Positions 1 through 8,274 of a stretch of DNA of 64,000 bases are shown piece after piece (within the stretch, counting starts at the first letter, position 1; each line of letters starts with the position of its first letter). Where the stretch lies: the NCBI RefSeq assembly GCF_014205335.1, contig NZ_JACHNH010000001.1, positions 8,240,501 to 8,304,500 of the forward strand, written 5' to 3'. The stretch is from Amorphoplanes digitatis. Its GTDB lineage: Bacteria; Actinomycetota; Actinomycetes; Mycobacteriales; Micromonosporaceae. The translations under genes were made by a program, and so were the position numbers. The notes under the pieces are model-generated. The model saw nothing but the letters and a program-made list of their open reading frames with translations, was not told the DNA's origin and made no database searches.

Positions 1-8
1 CACAGCCA

Positions 9-1043
9 TCAGTACGCGCGGGGCCGCACCACGGTGGAGGCCCGGGCGACCAGCTCCGGGACGAAGGTGAGCTGCTGGTGCTCGTGGTCCGGGTTGCCCG
101 CCTCGTCCAGCACGAGCTGGGCGGCGGCCCGGCCCAGCTCCTGGCGCGGCTGGCGCACCGAGGTCAGCGGCACCGCCGCCGCCGCGGCGAACTCGATGTC
201 GTCGAAGCCGACGATGGCCAGCTCCTCCGGCACCCGCAGGCCGGCGCCGATGCTCTGCTGGAGCAGGCCGAGCGCGAGCAGGTCGTTGGCGCAGAACGCC
301 GCGGTCGGCCGGCGCCGGGCCGGTATGCCGGCCAGCCGCTCACCCGCGGAACGCCCCTCGGCGACCGTCAGCGCGGCGGTGGGCAGGTGGATCAGATCGT
401 CGGGCGGCAGGCCCAGCTCGGCCCAGACCTGCCGGGCGCCCTCCACCCGCTCGCGGACCTGGCCGATCGACTCCGGCCCGCCGACCACCGCGACCCGGGT
501 GTGCCCCTGCTCGGCCAGGTGCTCGACCGCGATCCGGCCGCCCAGCACGTCATCGACGGCCACCGAGCAGAACACCCCGCCGGCGCCGACCCGGTCGACG
601 ATGACCACCGGAATGCCCCGGCGGGCGATCTCGGCGAGGTAGGCGGCCTCCGGGTTGACCGGGGTGATCAGGATGCCCTGCACCCGCTGCTGCATGAGGC
701 GGTCGACGTGCACCTCCTCGCGCTCGGCGCGGCTGTTGCTGTTGCAGATGAACAGCGACAGGTCGGCGTCCTCGGCGGCGAGCTCGATGCCCTGCGCGAC
801 GTCGTGGAAGAACGGGTTGGTGCCGTCGAGCATCACGTACGCCAGGGTGCGGCTGGTGCCGGCGCGCAGCTGGCGTGCCGACTCGTTGCGCACGAAGCCG
901 AGCTCGGCCATGGCGCGCTCGACGCGCTCGCGGGTGGCCGGGCTGACCACCTCGGGCCGGTTCATCACGTTTGAAACCGTGCCAAGGGAGACGCCGGCCG
1001 AGCGGGCGACGTCCTTGACGGACGGTGTCCTGCCGTTGACCAA
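9..1043 (-). CDS. LacI-family repressor, probable L-rhamnose regulator
   Basis: A 344-aa LacI/GalR-type regulator. An N-terminal helix-turn-helix (TPSVKDVARSAGVSLGTVSN) is followed by a periplasmic-binding-protein-like effector domain. It diverges from the L-rhamnose ABC genes, so rhamnose or a derivative is the inferred effector. I chose the TTG start at 1043: it follows an AAGGGGGA ribosome site and leaves about five residues before the HTH, as is usual in the family. The in-frame ATG at 1073 overlaps a TAGGAT -10 hexamer (1077-1072) and has no ribosome site. An operator-like palindrome at 1054-1066 would sit on the transcription start, so autoregulation is likely. Family is certain; the ligand is inferred from neighbours. 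Confidence 0.88.
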   Translation of the reverse strand: MVNGRTPSVKDVARSAGVSLGTVSNVMNRPEVVSPATRERVERAMAELGFVRNESARQLRAGTSRTLAYVMLDGTNPFFHDVAQGIELAAEDADLSLFICNSNSRAEREEVHVDRLMQQRVQGILITPVNPEAAYLAEIARRGIPVVIVDRVGAGGVFCSVAVDDVLGGRIAVEHLAEQGHTRVAVVGGPESIGQVRERVEGARQVWAELGLPPDDLIHLPTAALTVAEGRSAGERLAGIPARRRPTAAFCANDLLALGLLQQSIGAGLRVPEELAIVGFDDIEFAAAAAVPLTSVRQPRQELGRAAAQLVLDEAGNPDHEHQQLTFVPELVARASTVVRPRAY

Positions 1044-1053
1044 GACTCCCCCT

Positions 1054-1066
1054 TTGAAACGTTGAA
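1054..1066. promoter_or_regulatory. Putative operator for the divergent lacI gene
   Basis: TTGAAACGTTGAA, with core AACGTT, lies directly after a TAGGAT -10 box (1077-1072) of the leftward regulator gene. It matches the reverse complement of the 1177-1188 site over about 11 of 14 positions once one flanking T is added. LacI proteins often bind such CG- or TG-centred palindromes. Binding by the adjacent regulator is inferred. Confidence 0.55.
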
Positions 1067-1132
1067 GCGACATCCTACGGTACCGGCCGCCCCTGCTCGG
1101 AGCCTGTTACATCTTCGTTTCCGCCGGAAACC

Positions 1133-1162
1133 TTGACACGTGTGATCGGCGCCACCTACCTT
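1133..1162 (+). promoter_or_regulatory. Promoter of the rhamnose uptake operon
   Basis: TTGACA (1133-1138) and TACCTT (1157-1162) are separated by 18 bp, a good match to a vegetative actinobacterial promoter (TTGACA / TAnnnT). The predicted start near 1169 gives a leader of about 42 nt before the GTG at 1211. A palindromic operator follows at about +9 to +20. Confidence 0.65.
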
Positions 1163-1176
1163 CGTCACACGGCGTA

Positions 1177-1188
1177 TGAAACATTTCA
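1177..1188. promoter_or_regulatory. Putative LacI operator of the rhamnose operon
   Basis: TGAAACATTTCA is an inverted repeat with 5-bp arms around CA. It lies just downstream of the predicted transcription start and upstream of the ATPase ribosome site, where bound repressor would block transcription. The related site at 1054-1066 guards the regulator's own promoter. Confidence 0.6.
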
Positions 1189-1210
1189 AACACCCTTGTG
1201 GAGGTGGCCC

Positions 1211-2716
1211 GTGGCGACAGCGCCCCCGGCACTCGAGGTACGCGAGGTGACGAAGTCCTTCGGCGCCGTCGCGGCCGTGCAGGGTGTCAGCTTCACCCTG
1301 TACGCGGGCGAGGCGCACGCGATGGTGGGCGAGAACGGCGCGGGCAAGTCCACAATCGTCAAGATGCTCGCCGGGGTCTACCGGCCCGACACCGGCACCC
1401 TCGCCGTCGGCGGCGCCCCGGCCGACTTCGGCGGCCCGGCCGACGCCAAGGCCGCCGGCATCGCCGTCATCTACCAGGAGCCGACGCTCTTCCCCGACCT
1501 GTCGGTCGCCGAGAACATCTCGATGGGCAACCAGCCGCTGACCCGGCTGCGGCAGATCGACCGCCGCGCGATGCACGCCAACGCGACCCGGCTCTTCGCC
1601 CGGCTCGGCGTGCACATCGACCCCGACCGGCCGGCCCGCGGCCTGTCGATCGCCGACCAGCAGCTCGTCGAGATCGCGAAGGCCCTCTCCAGCGAGGCCC
1701 GCATCCTGATCATGGATGAGCCGACCGCCGCGCTCAGCGCGGTCGAGGTCGAGCGGCTCTTCTCGGTAACCCGGGCGCTGCGCGACGAGGGCGCCGCGAT
1801 CATGTTCATCTCGCACCGCTTCGAGGAGATCACCGCGCTCTGCCAGCGGGTCACGATCATGCGCGACGGCCGGCACGTCTGCACCGAGCTCGTCGCCGAC
1901 CTCAGCGTCGACGACATGATCCGCCGGATGGTCGGCCGCGACCTGAGCGCGCTCTTCCCCAAGCAGGACGCCGTCATCGGCGAGACCGTGCTCGAGGTCG
2001 AGGGCCTCGGCCGCGAGGGCGTCTTCCGCGACATCAGCTTCACGGTCCGGGCCGGCGAGATCGTCGCCCTGGCCGGGCTGGTCGGCGCGGGCCGCTCCGA
2101 GGTCATGCAGGCGGTGTTCGGCGTCGACCGGTACGACACCGGCTCGGTCCGCTTCCTCGGCCGGCCGCTGCGGGCCGGCTCGCCCCGGGCGGCCATGGCG
2201 GCCGGCATGGCGCTGGTGCCCGAGGACCGCCGCCAGCAGGGGCTGATCATGGAACTCTCCGTCGAGCGCAACGTGACGCTGCCGCGCAGCCGCGCGCTCG
2301 CCCGGCTTGGCCTGCTGCTCGGCGGGTCCGAGCGGCGCGAGGCGCGGAGCTGGACCCGGCAGCTGCACACCAAGCTGGGCCGGCTCTCCGACCCGGTCGG
2401 CACGCTCTCCGGCGGCAACCAGCAGAAGGTCGTGCTGGCCAAGTGGCTGGCCACCGACCCGAAGCTGCTGATCGTCGACGAGCCGACGCGCGGCATCGAC
2501 GTCGGCACCAAGGCCGAGGTGCACCGGCTGATGTCGTCGCTCGCGGCCCGCGGCCTGGCCGTCGTGATGGTCTCGTCCGAGCTTCCCGAGGTGCTGGGCA
2601 TGGCCGACCGGATCTTCGTCCTGCGCGAGGGCCACCTCGTCGCCGAGCTCACCCGAGAAGAAGCCACCGAGGAGTCCGTCATGTACGCCGCCATGGGACA
2701 GCAGGTCGCCTCATGA
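1211..2716 (+). CDS. rhaT: L-rhamnose ABC transporter, double-domain ATPase
   Basis: A 501-aa RbsA-type ATPase with two nucleotide-binding halves. The N-terminal half has Walker A GENGAGKST (residues 40-48) and Walker B ILIMDEPTAAL. The C-terminal half has the degenerate P-loop usual for this family (GLVGAGRSE), signature LSGGNQQK and LLIVDEPTRGID. It powers import through the two permeases encoded next. The GTG at 1211 is chosen over the upstream ATG at 1133 because GGAGGTGG precedes it and homology begins here; 1133 lies inside the -35 box. Rhamnose specificity rests on the binding protein, mutarotase and isomerase downstream. The symbol follows rhizobial usage, not the E. coli RhaT symporter. 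Confidence 0.92.
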   Translation: MATAPPALEVREVTKSFGAVAAVQGVSFTLYAGEAHAMVGENGAGKSTIVKMLAGVYRPDTGTLAVGGAPADFGGPADAKAAGIAVIYQEPTLFPDLSVAENISMGNQPLTRLRQIDRRAMHANATRLFARLGVHIDPDRPARGLSIADQQLVEIAKALSSEARILIMDEPTAALSAVEVERLFSVTRALRDEGAAIMFISHRFEEITALCQRVTIMRDGRHVCTELVADLSVDDMIRRMVGRDLSALFPKQDAVIGETVLEVEGLGREGVFRDISFTVRAGEIVALAGLVGAGRSEVMQAVFGVDRYDTGSVRFLGRPLRAGSPRAAMAAGMALVPEDRRQQGLIMELSVERNVTLPRSRALARLGLLLGGSERREARSWTRQLHTKLGRLSDPVGTLSGGNQQKVVLAKWLATDPKLLIVDEPTRGIDVGTKAEVHRLMSSLAARGLAVVMVSSELPEVLGMADRIFVLREGHLVAELTREEATEESVMYAAMGQQVAS

Positions 2717-2759
2717 GCGAGCTTGCGAGCGAATCATCAATTCAGCGTCTGACTCATGT

Positions 2760-2787
2760 CATCGCCGGAGCGCCAGCGGAGGCGATG
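2760..2787 (+). promoter_or_regulatory. Hairpin covering the ribosome site of the first permease
   Basis: CATCGCC (2760-2766) pairs with GGCGATG (2781-2787) across a 14-nt loop. The ribosome site GGAGG (2778-2782) lies at the 3' edge of the loop and start of the 3' arm, eight nucleotides before the ATG at 2790. The hairpin might lower permease translation relative to the ATPase. The 73-bp gap also holds a GAGCGAGCTTGCGAGCG segment that resembles a low-complexity dispersed element. Confidence 0.35.
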
Positions 2788-2789
2788 GC

Positions 2790-3818
2790 ATGAGCGCGGC
2801 ATTGGCGACCGCAACGCCCTCTCCGGCCCGACGGCTCATCGGTGGGCTGGTCAGGACGCGCGAGCTCGGCATCATCCTGGCCCTCGCCGCGCTTGTCGGC
2901 TACACCGCCGCCGGCAACCCGCGCTTCCTCTCCGGGCAGAGCATCCGCGACATCCTGCTGAACACGGCGATCCTCGCGGTGATGGCGGCCGGGCAGGCCG
3001 TTGTCGTCATCACCCGCAACATCGACCTGTCCGTCGGGTCGGTGCTGGGGCTGAGCGCGTTCGCGGTCGCCACCATGATGAGCGCCAACCCGGGCCTGCC
3101 CATGGTGGTGGCGATCCTCGCCGGACTCGCCATCGGCGGCGTGGCCGGGCTGGTCAACGGCGTCCTGGTCCGCTTCGGCCGGGTGCCGGCCCTGGTGGTC
3201 ACGCTCGGCACGCTCTACATCTTCCGCGGCATCACCTACTCCTGGGCGGGCGGCCAGCAGGTGAACGCCGACGAACTGCCCCGGCACTTCCTGACCTTCG
3301 CCAACGACTCGTTCCTCGGCTTCCTGCCGTGGCTGGTGCTGATCGCGCTGATCGTGGTCGGCGGCGTCTCGGTGCTGATGCGTAACTACCGGGTCGGCCG
3401 CGAGCTGTACGCGATGGGCTCCAGCCCGGAGGCCGCCGAGCTGGCGGGCATCCGGGTGGCCCGCAACCTGCTGGGCGTCTTCATCCTCAGCGGCGCGCTG
3501 GCCGGCCTGGCCGGCGTGCTCTTCGCCGCCCGGTTCGGCACGGTCGACGCCGCCGCCGGCACCGGCCTTGAGCTCAACGTCGTCGCCGCCGTGGTCGTCG
3601 GCGGGGTGGCCGTCTTCGGCGGCAGCGGAACGGTCTGGGGCGCCGGCCTCGGCGCGCTGCTGCTGACCGTCATCGGCAGCGCCCTGGCGGTCCTGGACAT
3701 CAACCAGTTCTGGCAGCAGGCCATCGTGGGCGCCCTGATCATCCTGGCCATCTGCGCGGACCGCCTGGTCGCGGTCCGCATCGCCCGCGCGCTGCGGAGG
3801 AAGGACTCCCATGTCTGA
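2790..3818 (+). CDS. rhaP: L-rhamnose ABC transporter permease 1
   Basis: A 342-aa BPD_transp_2 (RbsC-type) inner-membrane permease with about 8-10 hydrophobic segments. It has the family's cytoplasmic coupling region around AMGSSPEAAELAGIRVARN and the conserved NIDLSVGSVLGL segment near residue 80. It follows the ATPase after 73 bp; the ATG at 2790 has GGAGG eight nucleotides upstream. Its end overlaps the second permease by 8 bp, implying coupled translation and a heterodimeric channel. Substrate is inferred from the operon. Confidence 0.9.
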   Translation: MSAALATATPSPARRLIGGLVRTRELGIILALAALVGYTAAGNPRFLSGQSIRDILLNTAILAVMAAGQAVVVITRNIDLSVGSVLGLSAFAVATMMSANPGLPMVVAILAGLAIGGVAGLVNGVLVRFGRVPALVVTLGTLYIFRGITYSWAGGQQVNADELPRHFLTFANDSFLGFLPWLVLIALIVVGGVSVLMRNYRVGRELYAMGSSPEAAELAGIRVARNLLGVFILSGALAGLAGVLFAARFGTVDAAAGTGLELNVVAAVVVGGVAVFGGSGTVWGAGLGALLLTVIGSALAVLDINQFWQQAIVGALIILAICADRLVAVRIARALRRKDSHV

Positions 3819-4824
3819 GCTCGCCGGCGACACCAAGCGGGATCTCAAGCGCCGGCTGGCCGGCTGGGACAGCATCATCATCCTGCTCACGGTCGCGGTG
3901 CTGGTGGTCGCCTCGCTGTCGATCAGCAACTTCGGCACCGGCCGCAACTTCACCTTCCTGGTCCTGGACCTGATGCCGATCATGCTGGTCGCGCTGCCGA
4001 TGACCTTCATCATCGTGACCGGGGAGATCGACCTGTCGGTGGCGAGCACGCTCGGCCTGGCCAGCTCGATCATGGGTTACCTGTGGAACCAGGGCCTGTC
4101 GATCGAGTCGATCATCCCGATCTGCATCGTCGCCGGCGCGCTGCTCGGCGCCCTCAACGGCTTCCTGGTCACCGGGCTCGGTCTGCCGTCGCTGGCGGTC
4201 ACGATCGGCACGCTCGCCCTGTACCGCGGCCTCGCCTTCGTGGTTCTCGGCGACAGCGCCGTCGCGGACTTCCCGTTCAACTACACCGGCTGGGTCACCG
4301 GAACCCTCGGCGGCGGCGTCATCCCCAACGTCCTCATCCTGATCGTCCCGCTCGCGGTGATCTTCGGGGTGATCCTGCACGCGACCCCGTTCGGCCGCTC
4401 CCTGTACGCGATCGGCGCGAACGCACAGGCCGCCCACTTCTCCGGCATCCGGGTCGCCCGCACCAAGTTCTGGCTGTACGTGGTCAGCGGTGCGGTCGCC
4501 GGGCTCGTCGGTGTGCTGTGGACGCTGCGCTACTCCAGCGCCCGCGCGGACAACGGCGCCGGTCTCGAGCTGGCCGTGGTCGCCGCGGTCCTGCTCGGCG
4601 GCGTCTCCATCTTCGGCGGCAAGGGCAGCCTCCCCGGCGTCCTGGCCGGCGTGGTCCTGCTCGCCGCGCTCCAGAACGCGCTGCGCCTACAGGACGTCTC
4701 GGGCCAGGCGCTGAACATCGTCACCGGCGCCCTGCTCGTGCTCTCCGTGCTCCTTCCCAATATCGCCTCCTCGATCCGCAGTAACTGGCAAAGACGGAAG
4801 CTCCGTCGCGCCGCCGCTGTTTAA
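3811..4824 (+). CDS. rhaQ: L-rhamnose ABC transporter permease 2
   Basis: A 337-aa RbsC-type permease, paralogous to the preceding gene. It has the conserved GEIDLSVASTLGL motif and the AIGANAQAAHFSGIRVART coupling loop. The ATG at 3811 overlaps the end of permease 1 and has a strong GGAGGAAGG ribosome site. Rhizobial-type rhamnose importers use two different permeases (RhaP and RhaQ), which this arrangement matches. The binding-protein gene follows after 23 bp. Confidence 0.9.
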   Translation: MSELAGDTKRDLKRRLAGWDSIIILLTVAVLVVASLSISNFGTGRNFTFLVLDLMPIMLVALPMTFIIVTGEIDLSVASTLGLASSIMGYLWNQGLSIESIIPICIVAGALLGALNGFLVTGLGLPSLAVTIGTLALYRGLAFVVLGDSAVADFPFNYTGWVTGTLGGGVIPNVLILIVPLAVIFGVILHATPFGRSLYAIGANAQAAHFSGIRVARTKFWLYVVSGAVAGLVGVLWTLRYSSARADNGAGLELAVVAAVLLGGVSIFGGKGSLPGVLAGVVLLAALQNALRLQDVSGQALNIVTGALLVLSVLLPNIASSIRSNWQRRKLRRAAAV

Positions 4825-4847
4825 CCTCCCCCTCATAGGAGTTCGCC

Positions 4848-5921
4848 ATGCTTCGTTCCCACCGACGCCTACTCTGTGCAAGCGCGGCCTCACTGCTCGT
4901 CCTCGGCATCGCCGCCTGCGGCGGCACCACCAAGGACAACTCCTCCGATTCCGGTACGGCCGCACAGGCCGGTGCCAGCGCCGACCCCAACGCGAAGCTC
5001 AAGGAGGGCCTGAAGATCGCCTACCTCCCCAAGCAGCTCAACAACCCGTACTCCGACGTCGAGGTCAGCGGCGGCAAGGAGGCCGTCGGGGAGCTCAAGG
5101 GCGAGTACAAGCTCGTCGGCCCGAACGACGCCAGCGCCTCCTCGCAGGTCAGCTACATCAACACGCTGATCCAGCAGCAGCAGGACGTGATCGTCATCGC
5201 GGCGAACGACCCGAACGCGGTGTGCCCCTCGCTGAACCAGGCACGCCAGGCCGGCATCAACGTCGTCGCGTTCGACTCCGACGCCGCCAAGGAGTGCCGC
5301 GACGTCTTCATCAACCAGGCCACCACCCAGGGCATCGGCGAGAGCCTGGTCAAGATGGCCAGCGAGATGGCCGGCGGGGAGGGCGAGATCGCGATCCTCT
5401 CCGCGACCCCCAACGCCACCAACCAGAACGCCTGGATCGAGGTCATGAAGACCGAGCTGGCCAAGCCGGAGAACGCCAAGCTCAAGCTGGTCAAGACCGT
5501 GTACGGCAACGACGACGACCAGAAGTCCTTCCAGGAGGCACAGGGCCTGCTCCAGTCGTACCCGAACCTGAAGGTCATCGTCTCGCCGACCACCGTCGGG
5601 ATCGCCGCGGCCGCACGCTACGTCAGCGGGTCGAACTACAAGGGCAAGGTGGGCATCACCGGCCTCGGGCTGCCGAACCAGATGCGCGAGTACGTCAAGG
5701 ACGGCACCGTGAAGAAGTTCGCGCTCTGGAACCCGGCGGACATCGGCTACCTGGCCGGATACGCGGGCGCCGCGCTGGCCTCCGGCCAGATCACCGGCAA
5801 GGAGGGCGAGAAGTTCACCGCCGGCAAGCTCAAGGACTACACCGTCGGCGCGGACGGCGAGATCGTGCTCGGCCCGCCGACCGAGTTCACCGCCGCGAAC
5901 ATCGACCAGTTCAACTTCTGA
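4848..5921 (+). CDS. rhaS: L-rhamnose-binding lipoprotein
   Basis: A 357-aa type 1 periplasmic-binding-protein-fold lipoprotein. The signal peptide ends in the lipobox IAAC near residue 24, followed by a Ser/Thr/Ala-rich linker, so the mature protein is membrane-anchored outside the cell. The body resembles RhaS-type binding proteins. ATAGGAG lies six nucleotides before the ATG. Position between two permease genes and rhamnose mutarotase and isomerase genes supports the substrate call. Confidence 0.9.
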   Translation: MLRSHRRLLCASAASLLVLGIAACGGTTKDNSSDSGTAAQAGASADPNAKLKEGLKIAYLPKQLNNPYSDVEVSGGKEAVGELKGEYKLVGPNDASASSQVSYINTLIQQQQDVIVIAANDPNAVCPSLNQARQAGINVVAFDSDAAKECRDVFINQATTQGIGESLVKMASEMAGGEGEIAILSATPNATNQNAWIEVMKTELAKPENAKLKLVKTVYGNDDDQKSFQEAQGLLQSYPNLKVIVSPTTVGIAAAARYVSGSNYKGKVGITGLGLPNQMREYVKDGTVKKFALWNPADIGYLAGYAGAALASGQITGKEGEKFTAGKLKDYTVGADGEIVLGPPTEFTAANIDQFNF

Positions 5922-5931
5922 GCGGTAAAGC

Positions 5932-6276
5932 ATGCGCTACTGCTTCAACCTCCAGGTCCGCACCGAGCGGATGGCGGAGTACGTGGAGCGGCACCAGGCC
6001 GTGTGGCCCGAGATGCTTCAGGCATTGCGGGCCACCGGCTGGCGCAACTACTCCCTGTTCCTGCGGTCCGACGGGCTGCTGATCGGCTACGTCGAGGCCG
6101 ACGACCTCGAGGCGTCCCGGGCCGCGATGGAGGCCACCGACGTGAACGCCCGCTGGCAGGCGGAGATGGCCCCGTTCTTCGCCGGCACCACGCCCGACGA
6201 CGGATTCCCCCTGCTCACCGAGGTTTTCCACCTCTACGCAGACGAAGACACAGAAGCAGACAGAGAAGGTAAGTGA
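5932..6276 (+). CDS. rhaM: L-rhamnose mutarotase
   Basis: A 114-aa dimeric alpha+beta-barrel protein of the RhaM/RhaU family, which interconverts alpha- and beta-L-rhamnopyranose. The N-terminal start (RYCFNLQV), the ERHQAVWPEM segment near residue 20 and the GWRNYSLFLR stretch are typical. Length matches the family (about 104-115 aa). It starts 10 bp after rhaS and its TGA overlaps the GTG of rhaI. The ribosome site is weak, which suggests coupling to rhaS translation. Confidence 0.93.
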   Translation: MRYCFNLQVRTERMAEYVERHQAVWPEMLQALRATGWRNYSLFLRSDGLLIGYVEADDLEASRAAMEATDVNARWQAEMAPFFAGTTPDDGFPLLTEVFHLYADEDTEADREGK

Positions 6277-7448
6277 TACACATGGCTGACCTGGCCGCCG
6301 TCAAGAGGGCGCTCGCCGCGCAGCGGATCGAGACCCCGTCGTGGGCCTTCGGCAACTCCGGCACCCGGTTCAAGGTCTTCGCGCAGGCCGGCGTCCCCCG
6401 CAACCCCGAGGAGAAGATCGCCGACGCCGCGGCCGTGCACAGATTCACGGGCGTGGCGCCGTCGGTCGCGCTGCACATCCCGTGGGACAAGGTCGACGAC
6501 TACGCGGCGCTGGCCGGGTACGCGCGGGAGCTCGGGGTCAGGCTGGGCGCCATCAACACCAACGTCTTCCAGGACGATGACTACAAGCTCGGCTCGGTGA
6601 CGAACCCGGACCCGGGCATCCGCCGCAAGGCGACCGACCACCTCCTGGAGGCGGTCGACATCATGGACGCCACCGGGTCGCGGGACCTGAAGCTGTGGTT
6701 CTCCGACGGCATCAACTATCCGGGGCAAGACGACCTGCGCAACCGCCAGGACCGCCTGGCGACGGCGCTGCGCGAGGCGTACGACCGGCTCGGCGACGAC
6801 CAGCGCATCCTGCTGGAGTACAAGCTCTTCGAGCCGGCCTTCTACGCGACCGACGTCCCGGACTGGGGCACCTCGTACGCGCACTGCGTTGAACTGGGCG
6901 CCAAGGCGACGGTGTGCATCGACACCGGGCACCACGCGCCGGGCACGAACATCGAGTTCATCGTGGCCTTCCTGCTGCGGCAGGGCAGGCTCGGGGCGTT
7001 CGACTTCAACAGCCGCTTCTACGCCGACGACGACCTGATGGCCGGCGCGGCCGACCCGTTCCAGCTCTTCCGCATCATGTACGAGATCGTGCGCGGGGAC
7101 GCCCTCGACCCGGCGTACGGCATCAACTTCATGCTCGACCAGTGCCACAACATCGAGGCGAAGATCCCGGCCATCATCCGCTCGGTCATGAACATCCAGG
7201 AGGCGACGGCGAAGGCGCTGCTTGTCGACCGCGACGCCCTCGCCGAGGCGCAGAACGAGGGCGACGTGCTGGCGGCGAACGCGGTGCTGATGGACGCGTA
7301 CAACACCGACGTCAGGCCGCTGCTCGGCGAGGTACGCGCGGACGCGGGCCTGGACCCGGACCCGGTCGCGGCGTACCGCCGCAGCGGGTACCAGGAACAG
7401 ATCGTGCGGGACCGGGTGGGCGGCGAGCAGGCCGGCTGGGGCGCGTAG
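6273..7448 (+). CDS. rhaI: L-rhamnose isomerase, RhaI type
   Basis: A 391-aa TIM-barrel isomerase of the Pseudomonas/Rhizobium RhaI type, distinct from E. coli RhaA. It converts L-rhamnose to L-rhamnulose in the cytoplasm. Conserved segments include the WAFGNSGTRF start, the INTNVFQDDDYKLGS stretch, the CIDTGHHAPGTN metal-site region and DFNSRFYADDDLMAG. The GTG at 6273 overlaps the mutarotase stop; an ATG at 6282 is an alternative. No rhamnulokinase or rhamnulose-phosphate aldolase gene follows: a strong terminator and a convergent operon come next, so later steps must be encoded elsewhere. Confidence 0.93.
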   Translation: MIHMADLAAVKRALAAQRIETPSWAFGNSGTRFKVFAQAGVPRNPEEKIADAAAVHRFTGVAPSVALHIPWDKVDDYAALAGYARELGVRLGAINTNVFQDDDYKLGSVTNPDPGIRRKATDHLLEAVDIMDATGSRDLKLWFSDGINYPGQDDLRNRQDRLATALREAYDRLGDDQRILLEYKLFEPAFYATDVPDWGTSYAHCVELGAKATVCIDTGHHAPGTNIEFIVAFLLRQGRLGAFDFNSRFYADDDLMAGAADPFQLFRIMYEIVRGDALDPAYGINFMLDQCHNIEAKIPAIIRSVMNIQEATAKALLVDRDALAEAQNEGDVLAANAVLMDAYNTDVRPLLGEVRADAGLDPDPVAAYRRSGYQEQIVRDRVGGEQAGWGA

Positions 7449-7453
7449 ACCTG

Positions 7454-7487
7454 GGTAGGCCGCCGCCTCGTCAGGCGGCGGCCTACC
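7454..7487. terminator. Bidirectional hairpin terminator
   Basis: GGTAGGCCGCCGCCT (7454-7468) pairs perfectly with AGGCGGCGGCCTACC (7473-7487) across a CGTC loop. It lies between the convergent rhaI and sugar ATPase genes. There is no U-tract, as is common in high-GC actinobacteria. It should stop transcripts from both sides. Confidence 0.85.
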
Positions 7488-7500
7488 GCACCGGTGTCGC

Positions 7501-8274
7501 CTAGGCGGCGTGCGGTGGCGGCTCGGCCGCACCCGTCATGATGGCCACCGCCTCCGACATCGAGTGGCTCTTCGGGGTGATCACCGTCGCCCGCCGGCCC
7601 AGGCGCTGGATGTGGATCCGGTCCGCCACCTCGAAGACGTGCGGCATGTTGTGGCTGATCAGGATCACCGGCAGGCCCTTGGCGCGGACGTCCCGGATCA
7701 GTTGCAGTACCCGGTTTCCCTCCTTGACGCCCAGTGCCGCCGTCGGCTCGTCGAGGATCACCACCTTGCTGCCGAAGGCCGCCGATCTGGCCACCGCGAC
7801 CGCCTGGCGCTGGCCTCCCGACAGGGACTCCACCGCCTGGCCGATGTTCTGGAGAGTCGCCACGCCGAGCTCGCTCATGTGGCGTTTCGCCTCGGAGCGC
7901 ATGTGCGACTTGTCCAGCAGCCGGAACACCGATCCGAGCACACCCGGCTTGCGCTCCTCGCGGCCGAGGAACAGGTTGTCGGCGATGTCCAGGCCCGGCG
8001 CCACCGCGAGGGTCTGGTAGACCGTCTCGATGCCGGCCGCCCGGGCGTCCATCGGATTGCGGAACTGGACGCGCTCGCCGTCCAGGTAGATCTCGCCGCT
8101 GTCCGGGATCAGCGCCCCCGAGAGCGCCTTGATCAGGCTTGACTTCCCCGCGCCGTTGTCGCCGATCACCGCGAGGATCTCGCCGGGGTACAGCTCCAGG
8201 TCGCTGTTCTCGATGGCTGTGACGCGGCCGTACCGCTTGGTGATGCCGCGTGCTTCCAGGACCGCCGTAGTCAC
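7501..8274 (-). CDS. Sugar ABC transporter single-domain ATPase (FrcA-like)
   Basis: A 257-aa ATPase with one nucleotide-binding domain: Walker A GDNGAGKSS, signature LSGGQRQAVAVARS and Walker B VVILDEPTAAL. A single domain is typical of FrcA-like importers and differs from the two-domain ATPase of the rhamnose system. The GTG at 8274 overlaps the permease stop by four bases (GTGA), so translation is coupled. Substrate is unknown: the family includes fructose, ribose, xylose and inositol importers, and no catabolic enzyme is adjacent. Confidence 0.88.
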   Translation of the reverse strand: MTTAVLEARGITKRYGRVTAIENSDLELYPGEILAVIGDNGAGKSSLIKALSGALIPDSGEIYLDGERVQFRNPMDARAAGIETVYQTLAVAPGLDIADNLFLGREERKPGVLGSVFRLLDKSHMRSEAKRHMSELGVATLQNIGQAVESLSGGQRQAVAVARSAAFGSKVVILDEPTAALGVKEGNRVLQLIRDVRAKGLPVILISHNMPHVFEVADRIHIQRLGRRATVITPKSHSMSEAVAIMTGAAEPPPHAA

